NCBI GenBank assembly: GCA_030710605.1
Contig: CP092882.1
Span: 17,542,316-17,606,315 of the forward strand
From: Cordylochernes scorpioides
Lineage: Eukaryota; Arthropoda; Arachnida; Pseudoscorpiones; Chernetidae
Direction: 5' to 3'
Length of the DNA stretch: 64,000 bases
Under the pieces are notes generated by a model. That model was given only the letters and a program-made list of their open reading frames with translations. It had not been told where the DNA came from and made no database searches. Shown piece by piece: positions 44,593 to 55,602 of the stretch (position 1 is its first letter; every line of letters begins with the position of its first letter). A program made the position numbers and the translations under genes.

Positions 44593-44672
44593 TAAAAAAT
44601 CTTTTGTTGTATAGAATTGGTGAACTTTTGAATTCACTGAAAATTTTCGCGTTTCATACTAATAGACCTGGT
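44593..44672 (+). mobile_element. Mariner 3' flank and end
   Basis: From the stop codon to CTAATAGACCTGG; the following TA joins ACTAAAAGTTA of the T1 element. Confidence 0.6.
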
Positions 44673-44891
44673 ATACTAAAAGTTAATTATGAAAATAAAA
44701 AAATAAATACAAAAAAGTACATACAATGGTTTCAATTAATATCATCAATTTATATTACAAAGCAATTTTATAAAAATATTATTTTAGAGAGTTAGATGAT
44801 TAGCTAATCATCTAACCTTAATTCAACACTTCCTTTAATTCAACCGAAAGCTCTGATCCCTTGGGGTGCTGAATTAAAGAGGTTCGACGGT
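44673..44891 (-). mobile_element. Tigger-like element T1, terminal part
   Basis: Matches 55603-55815 in inverse, including the palindrome GTTAGATGATTAGCTAATCA and the end GAGGTTCGACGGTA. Confidence 0.8.
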
Positions 44892-45280
44892 ATGTATATA
44901 ATAAAGTAGCTCTCTCTCTCTAATATAACCACTGAGCTAAGAAAACATATTCACTTTATTACCTTAACCCTGATTGGCTGGTTAAGATAATGTGGTAGTG
45001 GAGAACCAATCAGTGTGCAAATAATTCTGGAGATTTTGCAAAACCCTTGTTGATCTCATGAAAACAAAGCCCATGACAAACTAATGAAGGTCAACAGCCC
45101 GGAATGAGCACATATTTTTTTATAAGGGAAATTGTTTTTGCCTATAATTGGAATTGGAAAAAAAAATTAGTTGATTTTATTATTGTCAATATATGATGAC
45201 ACACCTGGGTTTTTCTCTTTTTTTGGAGCACCCTGTAAAGTCATTTTGAGTTGGAATTTGTTGATATTTTATCTGAAGCC
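44892..45280. other. No gene seen
   Basis: AT-rich spacer between the inverted arms. Confidence 0.5.
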
Positions 45281-45295
45281 ATTTTCAATTTTATT

Positions 45296-45699
45296 ATCTC
45301 CACTCAATCATATTAGTGTATCAAGCTTGTAAAGCTTGAGAGTTTTGATGGTGTCTGCCGGGGAAGAGTAGAGCTCATCAATGGATGAGTCAATACAGTC
45401 AATAATGTGTTTGACAACCATCATGACTGGGTGAAGTAGAATGTGACTGCCTTTGTCATTAAGACTGGGAGAACTACTCAGTGGCAGGCAGACTTAGCTC
45501 CAAAAGAAATGGCCGCCTCTGACATGAGGAACAGACGCCATGTGCAGCTGCTCCTAACATGGAGTACAAACGCTGCTCATCCTGTATCCCTGGATTAGGA
45601 GCCCTTACAGGGTACTATCAGCCGAGCCCAGGTTTTTTACTGAGCTTGTTACTGCTCCCTCTCCTCCTTTTTCATCCGGGCTTGGACCGAAAAGGCGGA
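45296..45699 (-). mobile_element. Element C, near full length
   Basis: ATTTTCAATTTTATT at 45281-45295 and ATTTTCAATTTTTATT at 45700-45715 flank it. Contains the ATCAATGGATGAGTCAATAC block shared with 32840. Confidence 0.8.
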
Positions 45700-45854
45700 A
45701 TTTTCAATTTTTATTTGTCATTATCTGGTATTGCACATTTTAGCTCTGTTTAGAATCAAATATATATTATCCATATGATATTTAATAAGAAAACCTGCTT
45801 AAGAAAACGAAGAGATAACAGTCAAATACTACAAAAATTTCAAATTGCTTTTAA

Positions 45855-47133
45855 CCCGGCATTGCGCGCGCCGGGTGAAAATTACCCATGGCAACATTTG
45901 AATGGAGAATTAACCAATAAAAAATCGGTTGGCGAAGATGTGGTTTCGTTTAGCTTCCTGACTCATCAATTAGTCTAAAGTTTTGGTTTCACATTTTGAC
46001 AGCTCCCACTGAAATTCCATCTATTGTCACCGTCGGGTAAAAAATACCCGGCGCGCGCACTCACGTAATTTTTTTGTTGCATTTTTTTAATAACATTTTT
46101 TAAAGTGAGATAAATAATTCGAATTAATAATTTAAAAAATAACTATAATAGGTTGATATATTTATCAGCCTATAATTCTATATAAAATTAAGGGAAGAAG
46201 GTCATATTTTTTAGATCAAGAAGAGATTATTGTAGAGGGTGATATTGAAGAAGATCATCTAAATGAACATTTTTATGGAAGTGACACTGGAATATATTCA
46301 GATATGGGAATTTTGTGGAATATGGGAATTATCCCACAAACACATTTTTATATAGGGAGAGCCTCGAAAATCAAATGGTTCAAAAATTGTCCTTCACAAA
46401 CAGTAAAGCTGAGAACGCCTAATGTCATTACACATTTACTAGGCTTGAAAGGTGAAGAAGCAAAAAATTAAAATACAGCTTTAGAAGCTCTTTTGAAGAA
46501 AATTCTTGAAATGTTTGGCCCTTGAACTCATCAAAGAGCAACTAAATCAAAGAAAAATCATTTCTTCACTGCCTAAAAGACTATTAAAATTTTCCTTTTT
46601 TTACAGATAAGTTAACTTAAATCATAAATGTATACTCTAAATATTTATTTCAATTATTTTTTAGAAGGCACTTCAAGCCATAAAGAAGGTCAGGAACCGC
46701 AAGATAAAGCTTCCTACCAGATGTAGTGTGTCCCTCCAGTAAGGACAGGAAGACCTCGACTTTGTGCCATAAATGTGCAAAGCCAATTTATAAAGGACAT
46801 ACAATTGCAGTTTGCAATGATTTGTCTAAAATATCCTCATGGAATTTTATATATTTAATATTGAAAAGGAGCAATAGTTTCATATTTTATATGCCATTAC
46901 CAATTTTGAGGATTATTCAAGAATAGTTTTTAAAATGTTTAATCTGTGTAAAAAATATAAATATTTTATTAATAATTGCCTTTTTTGAAAATTAAAATGT
47001 TGTTACTTTGAAATAGAAAAGGTTTTGTTTTTCCTCAGTTAATATTTATATTCAAAATATGTAATTTTAATATCGGGTAAATTTCACCCAGCGCGCGCAA
47101 GTACGTTACATTTTTAGCGCGCGCGCTCGAGGG
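45855..47133 (+). mobile_element. piggyBac element, internally deleted
   Basis: TTAA at 45851-45854 and 47134-47137 flank CCCGGCATTGCGCGCGCCGG... and ...GCGCGCGCTCGAGGG. TTAA targets with CCC/GGG ends are the family signature. Both ends are CG-rich against an AT-rich interior. Confidence 0.9.
46346..46923 (+). pseudogene. piggyBac transposase remnants
   Basis: 46346-46471 encodes FYIGRASKIKWFKNCPS and TPNVITHLLGLKGEEAK, like the N-terminal part before the catalytic domain. 46671-46923 encodes IKLPTRCSV and, after a shift at about 46726, CPSSKDRKTSTLCHKCAK followed by GHTIAVCND: the C-terminal cysteine-rich zinc-binding domain. The catalytic DDD core is absent. Confidence 0.8.
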
Positions 47134-48004
47134 TTAAAATAGTTTTTATTAGAAAAATAAATGAACCACTTTTTTTAAATTCATAATAAGCGTCTCTTTT
47201 AAAAAGAGACACGGCAAAAATTCAGTAACCGAAAATTTGAAAATCGAATTTTTAAAATTTATTTTTAGAAGGTCAATAATTTTTAATTATTTGTAAACGG
47301 GTATTTAATGAAATATACTGTCTTTTGATATAATATTTACATTAGAATATCTATTTTAAATTAAAAGTAAATAGTATATATCAAAAAATAAAATATTTTG
47401 TATTATAAGTAGGATAATTTCTGATTTATTTAATATTTTGGCGCCATCTATCGCATTTTTAAAAAACTATTTATATTTTTCATCGAAATATATATGCTTT
47501 GTAAAAGAAACGTTAAATATAAACATTTTAAAAATAAAATTAGTTTATATAAAATATTAATTTTAAACTAATCTATTATAAAATATTATTTTAAAACTAA
47601 TTATAAAAAATAATTGAAAAGTATGTGATACCTTTGTCAATTTATATACTGTATTTAGCATTTTAAATATTTACATTTAAGGAAATGGCGTCTATTTGTT
47701 TACATGTAGGATGTTGGTGCGAAGGTTGCTAATTCTAAAAGGTTTTGAATCAATTTTTTAAAATTGTCTAGACTTATATATGCTTTTAAAATACAGAAAT
47801 TGAAATTCATTGTTAAAAATTTTGAAAAAAAAAAATCGTATGACTTAAAATTTTCTTTGATCTAATGATCTAATGCACTATTCACAAACATGCAAGACAA
47901 TTCAAAATCAGTTTCACATCTTTTTAATTTTTATATGTTCAAAAAAAATTTGCTTTTTATTATCTCATTGTATAATTATACAAGGTCATGGAGTCTAAAT
48001 TCAT

Positions 48005-48560
48005 AGAATAAAATTCACAATATTGGTAGGGTTGGAATATAGGTCTTGTCTTGAGGCTCCCATACATTCCAAGAGGTGGTCTGGTGAGGCCTCTTTGTTC
48101 CTGTAGATGGTACATTGTGGGAAGGTCTTTACACCATCCTGGAAGAGGAGTGGTCTTGTATGGTCAGTTTCAAGCCTGGAAATACAGGTTGCTGCTTGTC
48201 AGTTCATCCCACATTCCAGAATAGCTCCAGGCATTTGGTTCAGATACCAATGATGGGATGTTGACTCCTGTATTTTTGCCTGGGTGTTTCTTTTTTTTTG
48301 TATTTGAAAGAATCAACATCAAGGTCTGATTTAGGTATTGCTGCTGATTCAGCAATTGCATAGTGGGAAAACCTCGCAACCATTCTAGATAGTCATTGTC
48401 CGTAGATGACCAGACTTAAGTCTGGAAATCAAAGATTGTTGTTCTCTTAGGAGGACAGAACCAGTGCTTGTCTCTCTTGCTCTGTACCAGTCATGTGCAG
48501 CATTAGATTTCCATTCCCCCCCCCCCCCTCCCCAAGACCTGTTAACTGCCTCAAAGTGGT
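48005..48560 (-). pseudogene. LINE ORF2 fragments, mirror copy
   Basis: Inverse counterpart of 42041-42755. CAGTAGA-to-TTTGTTCCTGTAG changes and a C-run (about 48516-48528) replacing much of the RNase H region make it more damaged than the left-arm copy. Confidence 0.7.
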
Positions 48561-48649
48561 GGGAAGGTGACCCTTGGACAGGACAGGTGAAGTATGTCTG
48601 GAGTTCTGAACTCCTGGTACCCAAGACATGAATCCCACTATGTCCAGCT

Positions 48650-49045
48650 TCTCTTCTTCTTTCTTATCTCCACTCAATCATATTAGGGTGTCAAGCTTGT
48701 AAAGCTTGAGACTTTTGATGGTGTCTGTTGACAACCATCATGATTGGGTGAAGTAGAATGTGCCTGCCTTTGTCATTAAGACTGGGAGCACTACTCAGTG
48801 GCAGGCCGACTTAGCTCTAAAATAAATGGCCGCCTCTGACATGAGAAACAAACGCCATGTGCAGCCGCTCCTAACATGGAGTACAAACGCTGCTCATCCT
48901 GTATCCCTAGATTAGGAGCCTTTACAGGGTACTATCAGCCGGGCCAGCTGAGCCCAGGTTTTTTACGAGCTTGTTACTGCTCCCCCTCCTCCTTTTTCAT
49001 CCGGGCTTGGGACCAGAAAAGGCGGACTATGCGGACAAAGACTAA
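48650..49045 (-). mobile_element. Element C inserted in right arm
   Basis: GTCCAGCT at 48642-48649 and 49046-49053. The undisturbed site (TGTCCAGCTAAATGTCC in inverse) is visible in the left arm near 41920-41940. Confidence 0.85.
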
Positions 49046-49310
49046 GTCCAGCTAAATGTTAACAGTCGTATTCCTACCTACATCAGATGTATCATCAACA
49101 GACATCTAAATACTCCAATGAATTCTGCTCCTCTCTCTACTCCATTCTAACTGGCATTGGGTCCTGATGGTATGGGAATGGTATACTTTATCGGGTGGTA
49201 GATTCATTTACTATTGAATACAGTAAATGGATGTTTTGAAAGAATGATATGATGAACCATGCCTTCTTTCAAATTTTATTCATTGCAGTACAAGGGATTG
49301 AGATTTAAAT

Positions 49311-49493
49311 TACAATTAAACCTGTCTATAGCGCCCCCTCTTTAAATTGCGCCTCCCTCTCTATAGCACCTGATTTTAAATACGTAGTACGATGCAATTT
49401 ACATTAAAAGTGACCTATCTATAGCACCCCCTCTCTCTATAGCACCCTATTTTGGTGAGTCCCAAGAGAGGGCGCTATAGACAGGTTTAACTG
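49311..49493. repeat. pogo-B MITE
   Basis: TACAATTAAACCTGTCTATAG to CTATAGACAGGTTTAACTG; counterpart of 41595-41685. Confidence 0.75.
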
Positions 49494-49633
49494 GATATAT
49501 TTAAAAAGAAATGTTGAAAATTTCCAAGGATAATTCTGTCTGTATATCAAGTCAACCTGCTGTCATTTTGTTCAGGGACAGAGCAGGGAATGAACTGGCT
49601 GTCAAGGTTGAAGCAGTTTCTAACTTGGTTTCA

Positions 49634-49798
49634 TACAGTTAAGCCTGTCTATAGCACCCCTTCTAAATAGCGCCTTCCTCTCTATAGCGCCCTATTTTAA
49701 ATACGTAGTACGATGCGATTTACATTAAAAGTGACCTGTCTATAGCACCCTATTTTGGTGAGTCCCAAGAGGGGGCGCTATAGACAGGTTTAACTGTA
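49634..49798. repeat. pogo-B MITE
   Basis: TACAGTTAAGCCTGTCTATAG to CTATAGACAGGTTTAACTGTA. The outer boundary of the inverted duplication falls inside it. Confidence 0.75.
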
Positions 49799-50327
49799 TA
49801 TAATACATAATGAATGTTTTAAAGTTTTGATTTAATTATGTGCAGGTGAACATTTGTTTTTTACACACAGTCTGTATTTATCTAATTGACATTGTAAACC
49901 AGTAGAATAGCATTGTTGCTTGAAAACTTACTTATCCAATAAAATAAAATTTAAAAAAAGATACAAATTGTTACATTTTTAGATCATATTTTTGAAATTT
50001 AACTTGGTTTCCTTCTATTCCATCTTATCCTAAGGTCTGTTTCATGACTAAGTGCAGTCTTATGCCTTCCTGTCCATGATCCATCTTGGGCACATCCACC
50101 ATGGGCACATCATGGCAGATCTGACATTGAGTCTTCAACGCAACCTGTTCTCACAGCCTGCAAGAACTTGTGCAAACAGTGGACCACCTTCATTTCAACT
50201 GTCCAGCCTTCCTGTTGCATAGGTTACAAACATCTCTGTTACTCAGAGTACAAGACCTCTGCCAGCCCTACATCCCTCTTCCCAAACTGGGCTTGCAACT
50301 CCCTGGGTTTACCCCCGCAGCTATTGA
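49799..50327. other. No gene assigned
   Basis: A 64-codon frame (50168-50362, +) with several Cys has no recognisable domain and runs into element C. Confidence 0.4.
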
Positions 50328-50717
50328 CTAACTCCCCTTTGGCTGATTCCAAGCCCGGATGAAAAAGGAGGAGGGAGAGCAGTAATAAGCTTGCTGAAAA
50401 TCTGCGTTCAGCTGGCCTGGCTGATAGTACCCTGTAAGGGCTCCTGATACAGGATGAGCAGCATCTGTACTCCACATGGCGCCATTTCTTCATGTCAGAG
50501 GCGGCTATTTTATATTGGAGCTAAGTTGGCCTGCTACTGAGTAGTGCTCCCAGTCTTAATGAAAAAAACAACGCATTCTACTTAACTCAAATCATTATAG
50601 ATGTCAAATCTTCTTTGTGATGAGCTTTACTCATCTTCAGCAAACACCATCAAAAGTCTCAAGCTCTACAGGCTTGATACCTTAAAATGATTGTTGAGGG
50701 TAGATAAGAAATAAGAC
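50328..50717 (+). mobile_element. Element C
   Basis: CCAAGCCCGGATGAAAAAGG to GGGTAGATAAGAAATAAGA. It has an unusual CTTCTTTGTGATGAGCTTTACTCATCTTC insert-like hairpin near 50605-50640. No clean target duplication seen. Confidence 0.75.
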
Positions 50718-50788
50718 CCCTTAAGCAAACTGTTCTCTCCATAACTAGAACTTACTTCTAGACTGTGGCAGTACAGCCAAGGTATAGT

Positions 50789-50874
50789 AGAACAACCTCC
50801 ATTAGAAGACACTTCTGCTAGAGAACATCTCTCTACAAAGTACAGCTTTCACCCCCAACACTGCCATTTTTATT
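50789..50874. repeat. pogo-A MITE, left part
   Basis: GTAGAACAACCTCCATTAGAAG and ATCTCTCTACAAAGTACAGC; cut by the following LINE end. Confidence 0.6.
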
Positions 50875-50890
50875 GATATATCGATTAGAA

Positions 50891-51218
50891 AAAGCCATGG
50901 TCCACCTGTGCTGTGTGAGCAGAAGAGCTTAAATTGACTGTTCCTTTATATGTATGTTCCATATGTAAATAGTACCTGTTTTTTTTTCCTCTTTTCGCTC
51001 TCCACTTCTTCCATCCATATTTCCAAATCCATATTCTTATTTTCCATAGGATCATTCAAATAATAATCTGTATATATTTATCATGTATATATAATCCTTC
51101 TCCATTTTTACCCCTTTGTATATTTCCCACTTTCATGGGTTTCTCCGTCTTGTAACCCTAAGGAGAATCCTCTGTAAGACCAGTGTGTCTTAATAAAGGT
51201 TTTTGTGTGTGTGTGTGT
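50891..51218 (+). mobile_element. LINE 3' end with TG-repeat tail
   Basis: GATATATCGATTAGAA (50875-50890) and GATATATTGATTAGAA (51219-51234) flank it. The end reads AAGACCAGTGTGTCTTAATAAAGG then TTTTTG and (GT)n: an AAGAC/GTCTT hairpin before AATAAAGG, as in the 1006 family. Confidence 0.8.
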
Positions 51219-51433
51219 GATATATTGATTAGAACATAAGGTAACAAAGCCGAATCTAAATCAATTAATATCAAATCAATATCATCACTACTATAATGAT
51301 GATAATTTTTATTCTCACAACTGAGAGAGTTCCACGACCTCTGAGAGGAGAGACAGAACTATTGATCTCTGGATAGATACATTTGTTTGAGGTGTAAAAG
51401 TTCATGCTTTCATTTCTTATGTATAGATTGTTC

Positions 51434-52585
51434 GTGGTGGTGTCTTGTCCATGGAGCAGATCAGATCGGTCCGTTCACCCTGATCACAATACCGGCCAAC
51501 TGAGGTGGTGGTGTCTTGTTCATGGAGCAGATCAGATCGGTCCGTTCACCCTGATCACAATACCTGCCAGCTGAAGTGGTGGTGTCTTGTTCATGGAGCA
51601 GATCAAATCGATCCATGCACCCTGATCACAATACCGGCCAGCTGAGGTGGTGGTGTCTTGTCCATGGAGCAGATCAGATGGATCCATGCACCCTGATCAC
51701 AATACCGGCCAGCTGAGGTGGTGGTGTCTTGTCCATGGAGCAGATCAGATGGATCCATGCACCCTGATCACAATACCGGCCAGCTGAGGTGGTGGTTTCT
51801 TGTCCATGGAGCAGATCAGATCGGTCCGTGTACCCTGATCACAATACCGGCCAACTGAGGTGGTGGTGTCTTGTCCATGGAGCAGATCAGATCGGTTCGT
51901 GCACCCTGATCACAATACCGGCCAACTGAGGTGGTGGTGTCTTGTCCATGGAGCAGATCAGATCGGTCCGTGCACCCTGATCACAATACCGGCCAGCTGA
52001 GCTATTGGTGTCTTGTTCATGGAGCAGATCAAATCGATCCGTTCACCCTGATCACAATACCGGCCAGCTGAGGTGGTGGTGTCTTGTCCATGGAGCAGAT
52101 CAGATCGGTCCATGCACCCTGATCACAATACCTGCCAGCTGAAGTGGTGGTGGTTTCTTGTCCATGGAGCAGATCAGATCGGTCCATGCACCCTGATCAC
52201 AATACCTGCCAGCTGAGGTGGTGGTGTCTTGTCCATGGAGCAGATCAGATCGGTCCATGCACCCTGATCACAATACCGGCCAGCTGAGGTGGTGGTGTCT
52301 TGTCCATGGAGCAGATCAGATCGGTCCATGCACCCTGATCACAATACCTGCCAGCTGAAGTGGTGGTGGTTTCTTGTCCATGGAGCAGATCAGATCGGTC
52401 CATGCACCCTGATCACAATACCTGCCAGCTGAGGTGGTGGTGTCTTGTCCATGGAGCAGATCAGATCGGTCCATGCACCCTGATCACAATACCTGCCAGC
52501 TGAGGTGGTGGTGGTTTCTTGTCCATGGAGCAGATCATATCAGTACGTTCACCCTGATCACAATACCAGCCAACTGAGGTGCCTT
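51434..52585. repeat. Minisatellite, about 16 x 71-bp units
   Basis: TGTCTTGTCCATGGAGCAG recurs every 71 bp (51441, 51512, 51583...), with occasional 74-bp units carrying an extra GTG. Each unit has CCTGATCACAATACCGGCC and CAGCTGAGGTGG. Variants (GGTCCGTGC, GGATCCATG) cluster in neighbouring units. Confidence 0.95.
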
Positions 52586-52941
52586 GTCCGTATGTATGTT
52601 GATTGTTTGTTATTGCCTTATAACTAATTGATATCAATTTGTCCATTGCTTTTTTAGAATCCTTTAGATTTCAAAAATGTGAACTTTGGATAGCAATGTG
52701 TGATGATTGTATAATAGTGGTGAAAACCTTGATTTAATTAACATTGGTTAGGTATCAGAAACTTCTCATGTGAAGCTGTGTGTATTTAACCATTTCAACA
52801 AGTTTTGGTCAATGTGGACTGGGGATAAAATAACTTTCATTCTCTAGTGTATGATGTAATTTTGTACAAAATCATTCCTTTTTTACCTTGTCCTTTATTG
52901 ATCCTTTTATTCAATAAATATATAGTTGGGTGATAAATTTA
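52586..52941. other. No gene seen
   Basis: AT-rich. Confidence 0.5.
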
Positions 52942-53134
52942 TATTTTAATTTGTTATAAAGAGGACTGCGGCGTATGATTATAAACAACACTTAAAGTTT
53001 CACCGCATAAGTTTCTTTTCTGTGAAAAATCAATATTTATTTCAAAGAGAAATATTTACTATTTCTAACTTTTTTGGATGAAGTATGAAAGGGTGAAAAT
53101 ATGAAGAGTAATGGCGAACGGAAAAATAAAAGTG

Positions 53135-53206
53135 TCCAGGGGCGGGAATTGAACCCACAACCTTCCGCTTACTGGGCAGATGCCATGTCCACTAGGCTAC
53201 CCTGGA
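53135..53206 (-). tRNA. tRNA-Thr(AGT)-like head of the F2 SINE
   Basis: On the minus strand it folds as a full cloverleaf: TCCAGGG/CCCTGGA acceptor, GCC/GGC D-stem, TCTGC/GCGGA anticodon stem with loop CCAGTAA, and GTGGG/CCCGC T-stem with loop TTCAATT. The loop has C rather than T before the anticodon, and it is inside a retroposon, so it is most likely not a working tRNA. Confidence 0.6.
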
Positions 53207-53261
53207 CGTATTTTTCCGTTCGTAAATAATACTTAAAGTAACTTATAATACATTATATTTA

Positions 53262-53327
53262 TAGCCTAGTGGACATGGCATCTGCCCGGTAAGCGGAAGG
53301 TTGTGGGTTCGATTCCCGCCCCTGGAC
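53262..53327 (+). tRNA. tRNA-like head, second arm, acceptor missing
   Basis: TAGCCTAGTGGACATGG (box A) and GGTTCGATTCC (box B) are both consensus-like. The 5' acceptor strand is absent; the anticodon position reads GGT. A pseudogene head of the facing SINE copy. Confidence 0.6.
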
Positions 53328-53564
53328 ACTTTTATTTTTCCGTTCGCCATTACTCTTCATATTTTCACCCTTTCATACTTCATCCAAAAAAGTTAGAAAT
53401 AGTAAATATTTCTCTTTGAAATAAATATTGATTTTTCACAGAAAAGAAACTTATGCGGTGAAACTTTAAGTGTTATTTTAATTTGTATTTCTTTTAAAAA
53501 AAAAGAGGTAATTTTTAGAAATTTCTTTAGGAAAATTTTAATTTTCCAAAATAATATAGTATTT

Positions 53565-53662
53565 TTGCTTATCCCTAGTACACGTGGTACAGGCCATGAT
53601 AATCATGGTGGGTAGAAGTAGTAGACTGCTTTTACTGTAAGTGCACCACATGTCTACACAAA
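53565..53662 (-). repeat. SINE S1, 3' half
   Basis: GCTTATCCCTAGTACACGTGG to GCACCACATGTCTACAC; 5'-truncated. Confidence 0.75.
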
Positions 53663-53683
53663 AATAATATCTTCTCTATAAAA

Positions 53684-54215
53684 CTGCAACACAGTATAAC
53701 TTCATGATAGAGGACACTCCTGTTAAAGGACACTCACTAAAGGACAATTTCCACAGCCAAATTTCCACATTTGTAGCAATTAATAGCTCTTTAGTAAGAG
53801 GACTTCCTCTAACCTCCACCTTTGTCAGTCCCAAGCCCGGATGAAAAAGGAGGAGGGGGAGCAGTAACAAGCTCGCTAAAAAACCTGGGCTCAGCTGGCC
53901 CGGCTGATAGTACCCTGTAAGGGCTCCAGGGATACAGGATGAGCAGCGTTTGTACTCCATGTTAGGAGCGGCTGCACATGGCGTCTGTTCCTCATGTCAG
54001 AGGCCGTCATTTCATATTGGAGCTAAGTCGGCCTGCCACTGAGTAGTGCTTTCAGTCTTAATGACAAAGGCAGATGCATTCTACTTCACTCAGTCATGAA
54101 GATAAGAAAGAAGAAGAGAAGAAAAGGACTTCCTCTTACTAAACTTCCAACTTTCTTCCTAAAGGACACTATGCAACTAGGTATTGTCCTATACAGAGAG
54201 GTATATTCTACAACA
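53684..54215. repeat. pogo-A MITE split by element C
   Basis: CTTCATGATAGAGGACACTCC up to GAGGACTTCCTCT, then AGGACTTCCTCTTACTAAAC to GAGAGGTATATTC after the insert. Confidence 0.7.
53821..54124 (+). mobile_element. Element C inside pogo-A
   Basis: AGGACTTCCTCT (12 bp) at 53809-53820 and 54125-54136. Tail GATAAGAAAGAAGAAGAG on the right. Confidence 0.9.
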
Positions 54216-54502
54216 TATCCCAAAGTAATTTGTAAAGAAAACAGCTCCAAGGCTGAACTCCTTGTTTAATGGAGTAGCAGCAGGGGAATGACACAATAAA
54301 AGATAGAGGCTGCCTGGCCAGCATTCATAGTTATTCAAATTAAAGATACTTCAGCCAGTAAAGTTTTACTGGCCAAAGTATCTTTAATTTGAAGAACAAT
54401 AAAATGTTTGATCCTCAGATGCTGTTTTTTATTGTTTGTTTACCTTAATGTTTAATACACTTCCCTCTTTTTAAAAAACAACATTAACAATTTTTTTTAA
54501 TA
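54216..54502. other. Short palindrome, otherwise plain
   Basis: AAATTAAAGATACTTCAGCC and its inverse meet near 54360. Confidence 0.4.
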
Positions 54503-54757
54503 TTCCTAGCACACATGGTACAGGCCATGATAATCATGGTGGGAAGAAGTTGGCACATGTGAAAAGCAGTTTGACTTTTGCAATTACAAATGTGTCAGAG
54601 CCCCATTTGGTTACTTGCACTCGCTGGTGAGGTTGGACTTTTGCAAGAATCGGGGGCCATTTTTTTAAATTAGAAAATAGTGCCCAATGCAGGATTCAAT
54701 CCCGGGTCGTAGCGGTTGGAAACCAATGGTTTAGACCATCCTTCCACCAACCCACAA
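54503..54757 (-). repeat. SINE S1, minus strand
   Basis: CCTAGCACACATGGTACAGG to GGTTTAGACCATCCTTCCACC, with box B inverse GGATTCAATCCCGG. The poly(T) and some 3' sequence are short. Confidence 0.8.
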
Positions 54758-54794
54758 GATTAACATGATGCATTAGTACACCATCGTCATAAGA

Positions 54795-54990
54795 AATTTT
54801 AACTATTTTTAACACATTGATTCTTTTTAAAAAATAAAATAATTTTCTACTGCGATGATAAATAGCCCAATGCAATATTACAGCAGTACGGTAGATCAAA
54901 CTGGCGAAACCGCTGGGAGGGTTTACCACTGATGAGCCAGGCCCTCCCATTAATTTTTCATTGTAGTAAGGGCAGTAGAAAATTATTTTA
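54795..54990. repeat. D palindrome
   Basis: AAAAATAAAATAATTTTCTAC and inverse as arms. Inner helices CTGGC (54901-54905) with GCCAG (54936-54940), and GGGAGGG (54915-54921) with CCCTCCC (54942-54948). Confidence 0.8.
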
Positions 54991-55150
54991 TTTTTTAGAA
55001 TTATTTAGAATCCATGATATTTGTATATATCAAATATATATTTAAACTATTTATACACCCAACCCCCTCCAATTTCTCCTCCCCCCTCCTATATATTCTA
55101 TTTATTAAGCCCTAAAATAAAATAATATAATAATAAAATAAATAAACAAG

Positions 55151-55490
55151 AACTGGAGGATCCCACCTAAGCACAGTTGGTACAGTGGAGTGAACCCAGG
55201 AGAAGCTCTGAAGATCAGAAATAGACAGCATCAAACAACACTAACAAGATTTAGAACAGGCCATCTCAAGCCATTGAAGATAGAAAATAATAACAAAATT
55301 TATCCCACTTGCCCAAAATGTAGCTTGACACCTGCAGCTCCAGAACACATTTTGGCTTGCATTAGATGCACTAAACAGGACCTTTGGGAGAGGCCGCTGC
55401 TCATCATAAAACAGCTCGAGGAGCATGAACTCATGGAATTCGTGTAATCTTTACACAAGGGGATAAGAAACAACAACAACAACAATAAAA
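55151..55490 (+). pseudogene. LINE ORF2 C-terminus with CAA tail
   Basis: Reads in frame WRIPPKHSWYSGVNPGEAL... to CPKCSLTPAAPEHILACIRC and stops at 55445-55447. CxxC...HxxxxC plus RFRTGHLK are hallmarks of Jockey-like ORF2 ends. A short 3' UTR ends in (CAA)n at about 55470-55487. It is 5'-truncated: the RT domain is absent. Confidence 0.85.
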
Positions 55491-55602
55491 GTATAAAAAA
55501 AAAAAAATCTAATAGCACTTATTTTTTTGTTTGGTGCTATTAAAAAATATATAATAAAATATATAAAAATAATAAGAAAAAAAATATATATATCCCTATA
55601 TA

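Larger units (their letters stand above)
45775..49651 (-). repeat. Right arm of the large inverted duplication, with inserts
   Basis: Inverse of 41420-43690. It is interrupted by piggyBac (45855-47133) and by element C (48650-49045), neither of which is in the left arm. The homology crosses the piggyBac target site, proving that piggyBac came after the duplication. Confidence 0.85.
52955..53473 (-). repeat. Inverted-dimer tRNA-derived SINE (F2)
   Basis: Two copies of one tRNA-headed unit face each other head to head. Arms: ACTTAAAGTTTCACCGCATAAG and inverse. The 3' tail GACTGCGGCGTATGATTATA is on the left only. TATTTTAATTTGT (13 bp) lies at 52942-52954 and 53474-53486. F1 at 9155 is a relative without the tRNA head. 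Confidence 0.9.

Noticed and set aside
52461-52646. Frame through the minisatellite
   Set aside because: A 71-bp unit shifts frame at each repeat, so a coding role is not supported.
53135-53206. Functional tRNA-Thr gene
   Set aside because: It is inside a retroposon with target duplications and has C instead of T at the position before the anticodon.
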